The notes beneath the pieces were generated by a model. It had not been told where the DNA came from, searched no databases, and worked only from the letters and a program-made list of their open reading frames with translations. 64,000 nt of DNA. Origin: Oryzias latipes (taxonomy: Eukaryota > Chordata > Actinopteri > Beloniformes > Adrianichthyidae). Every line of letters begins with the position of its first letter. The first letter of the stretch is position 1. Both the position numbers and the translations under genes were made by a program. This document shows, one piece after another, positions 61,376 to 64,000 of this stretch. The stretch is taken from the NCBI RefSeq assembly GCF_002234675.1, contig NC_019864.2, forward strand, positions 19,160,582 through 19,224,581, given 5' to 3'.

Positions 61376-63565
61376 TCCCGTTAACACAAACATCAAATAC
61401 ACTGATCATTGTCTGATTTCTTGAGATATCAGATTTGTTTTGAGTTATGTTCGGACAGGATAACCCAAATTGCCATGTGTGAACGAACCGCAGGAAATAG
61501 AACTTACATTAGAGGCTTGATAAGTGTTGTTTATCTATCGCAAACATTTTTTCTTACTTAATGGGTACAATAGGAGGATCTGCAACATGTTCCAGCATTA
61601 GTAACAATAGTACTACACCAACATGTTTACAACAGTTATGTCATAATTATGGTACAAATAATGGACTGGCATATAGAACAGTATTTTTCTAATCATTGCA
61701 ATCCCTTGATCAATTAGCAAATTCCTGATAAATCTGAATTGTACAACTTTTCTTTTGCTGGCTCAGTGTGAATCCAAACTATCCTGCAGACCAAATAATT
61801 GAAGCTTGGATTTTCCAGTGGGCTCAGGCAGCTTTGTTCCTACTTTAGTACCATAGATTCAGTCCAAATGGGTGGAGAATACTAAAAGGCTTCACATATT
61901 TGTCTGATTTGGTTTGCCTTTACCTATAGTGCTCACAGAAGCAAACCAAAAACTCAAACAGACCAAACTGCTGTTCCAAACGCTGTTTTACTTGGGTACG
62001 ATACAAGGGCAAAAGCAAGAAGAAGAAAGTTGTTTTTTTCACTAATCCTCTGATTATAATGTAGTAATAGGAGGCCGTTCCTCGCCACTATTGTATGTTT
62101 AGTTTGTCAAACATTATGTTAAACATTTGAGAACCTCTCTATGAGAGTTGCTTCATCGGTTTAATGTTGTTGGCATTTAGTTTCACTCCTCGTCAAACAC
62201 AAGACTTTCTTCAATAACTCCCTTTACTTATTTTGAAATACTTTGGTTCACCCAAAATTGAACCAAGAACCTTTGCTTTCAAGAAGACCAGGGTTGACAT
62301 ACTTATTCTAAAGCAAATTTTAGGTGTGCTTTCATATTTGCCAAAAAAAAGGCAAATTATCCAAACTAATAAACCCTAATGTGAATCAGTGTAAGCATCC
62401 CCCAATTTGAAGAGGTTGGAAATGACAATCATTGTGCACCTTTTATTTTAGGTTAATTTTCTTTTACACATTGTCTGGATTAAACCAAATTCTGAAACAG
62501 ATCAAAACACCAGGAAATAATTACACAATAGGGCTCGTTTATCTCATTTGGGGGAGATAAACCAGGAAGTAATAAAAAGCATAAAAAAGAAAACCGACTA
62601 GAGCCTGCACCTCCTCACTGTACCATGTTCACCCACCACACATTTTCCAACTCCTTGTGGTTCACACTTATTTTTCTTGGCTATTTGTGATATTTCCTTT
62701 GGTTTGTTTCTGCTCTTTGGTCCACAGATCATCATTGTTGCATTCACAGTCAAGTAAACCGCTCTGGTGTGTGTTTACAAGTGAACAGACACTCGTTCTT
62801 AAGAAGAGAAGTTTTGAAACAGGAAACGGTGCCATGCAAACTTCATGAATACTAAAGTGAGAAGAAGCAATGCCTATAGGCCTCTGAACAACATTGTAAA
62901 GCCATCTTCTAATTTGCATTGTTCATCAATTCATTTGGTGAACAATGCAAATTTGTCCTGCAGTGTCTGTAAAAACTGTTCATGTGTAGAAATACGGTTA
63001 ATATAAAACTGCAGGTCACCCCTATCAGTGTGGAAGTGGTAATCCATCCTGGAAAGTTGCTTACTACCATCAACTTTTCAACAGTGTGGAACATTATAGC
63101 CCTCTCAGCAAAGTAAAAGAAGGTTAAAGCATTAATGTCTGTCTCCAGCGTCCAATCCATCAGCACGCTATTCTGCTGTATTTGTTGATGTTTAGTTGGA
63201 TTAGGTGATTTCAATTTGTGATTGACTGAACATGTATGAACAAGTTAATAAGCAGCAAACAGAGTAAGGAGAGTTGGAAAGCAAAGAAAGGGGTAAGATT
63301 ACAGGAAACTGGTTTTGGATCATTGTTTTACAGTCTGTCTCAGCCTTAATATTCTCATTATTACATTGTTGATTGGTGTTGTTAACATGGTCTTTTGGCC
63401 TTTTTCTGATGATTGAGGACATTTATTAAGTGCGTTAAGCTTAAAGTTGCATTTCTTGAGGATTTCTTTATTCAAATAGTTGTGAATCAGGGGCAGACAA
63501 AAAAAATGGCATCTTTGTGGAGGGCCACCAGCTCCCTGCTCCGCATCCAATGAGATACAAATAGA

Positions 63566-63897
63566 TCCATGAAAATTTTGATTTTCCTCGATAGCTCCAA
63601 ATGGCTCACCATTTTTGTTGCACCTGTAAAGCTAGATTGGGGTTGTGAAGGGCTGTAAGCTTGTGGGAGAGCGTGTAAACGGATGGATGTTTTGGGAAGG
63701 GGGAGGCGGGCCTATTTCACACCAATAGTCCCTCCCACAACTCAGAAGTGAATTTCAGATGTTAAGTACTGCCATTCTGCAGAAACTATGTCCTTGAAAA
63801 CAACACAGAGTTTTAGTTTGGCTAAAAAAGGCAACAACTAGAAGACCACTGGGAACGCTTTTTAAAAAAAACCTCAAAAGATGATCAGAGTGGGACT
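63566..63897 (-). mobile_element. TTAA-flanked MITE, copy E (inverted)
   Basis: Read on the minus strand it opens with AGTCCCACTCTGATCATC, then shares gcgttcccagtggtcttcta, cgtttacacgctctcccaca and the ORF start region (ATG near 63614, ATGGTGAGCCAT). It is deleted in its 3' half and the flanking TTAA has decayed. It runs opposite to copies A-D. Confidence 0.65.
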
Positions 63898-64000
63898 TTA
63901 TTTACATCAGTAGCAGGATTTTATTTAAGAATAACGTGCTATACAGCTGCTGTAAGGATAAACTTTTCATAATACCAGTTTATACTCATGTCCTTTTATT

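Larger units (their letters stand above)
57885..64000. other. first intron of the presumed b4galnt3, running off the window
   Basis: No further exon was found in 6.1 kb. Contents: a long (AT)n microsatellite, two copies of the TTAA MITE, a SINE tail, a G-run and a LINE with a hAT-like element inserted in it. The remaining sequence is AT-rich and unassigned. Confidence 0.55.

Noticed and set aside
1..64000. CRISPR array, operon or prokaryotic system
   Set aside because: Spliced vertebrate genes, SINE/LINE/MITE repeats and microsatellites throughout; no regular spacer-repeat array.

Overview
This is a vertebrate nuclear genome window, almost certainly from a teleost fish. The genes are split by many introns, the proteins are recognisable vertebrate families, and the non-coding DNA is full of fish-type repeats. 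I assembled the exons by hand from splice sites, reading phase and protein-family knowledge. No alignment was run, so paralogue suffixes (a/b) cannot be given.

Layout, left to right. (1) 696-35326, minus strand: iqsec3, an ARF-GEF of inhibitory synapses, complete in 14 coding exons (about 1096 aa) with all splice phases closing. Its introns carry most of the transposon load. (2) 35327-37579: spacer with the divergent iqsec3 and washc1 5' ends, a perfect hairpin and simple repeats. (3) 37580-42709, plus: washc1 (WASH1), the endosomal Arp2/3 activator, 10 coding exons, about 470 aa. (4) 43381-49510, minus: ddx11 (ChlR1), an iron-sulfur DNA helicase, 26 coding exons, about 900 aa. washc1 and ddx11 meet tail to tail and their poly(A) signals lie within about 80 bp. 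(5) 49511-50521: shared head-to-head promoter interval with CCAAT boxes and a heat-shock-like element. (6) 50522-55154, plus: fkbp4 (FKBP52), an HSP90 co-chaperone and prolyl isomerase, 11 exons, 453 aa. (7) 57752-57884, plus: first coding exon of a type II membrane protein, probably b4galnt3; the rest lies beyond the window.

The genes do not form one pathway. The order is informative, however: IQSEC3, WASH and DDX11 relatives also lie together at human 12p and in human subtelomeric duplicons, so this looks like the single-copy ancestral arrangement.

The most interesting non-genic signal is a TTAA-flanked, roughly 600-bp non-autonomous transposon family present in five copies. They share the remnant of one short coding sequence (AIQxYxFEPDxSSDEENK-like). 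Other mobile DNA includes a hAT-like element with an 8-bp target duplication and a nested retroposon, a 1.6-kb inverted-repeat element with a CpG-rich interior, a piggyBac-like MITE, a tRNA-derived SINE, three decayed LINEs and a second hAT-like MITE inserted into one of those LINEs.
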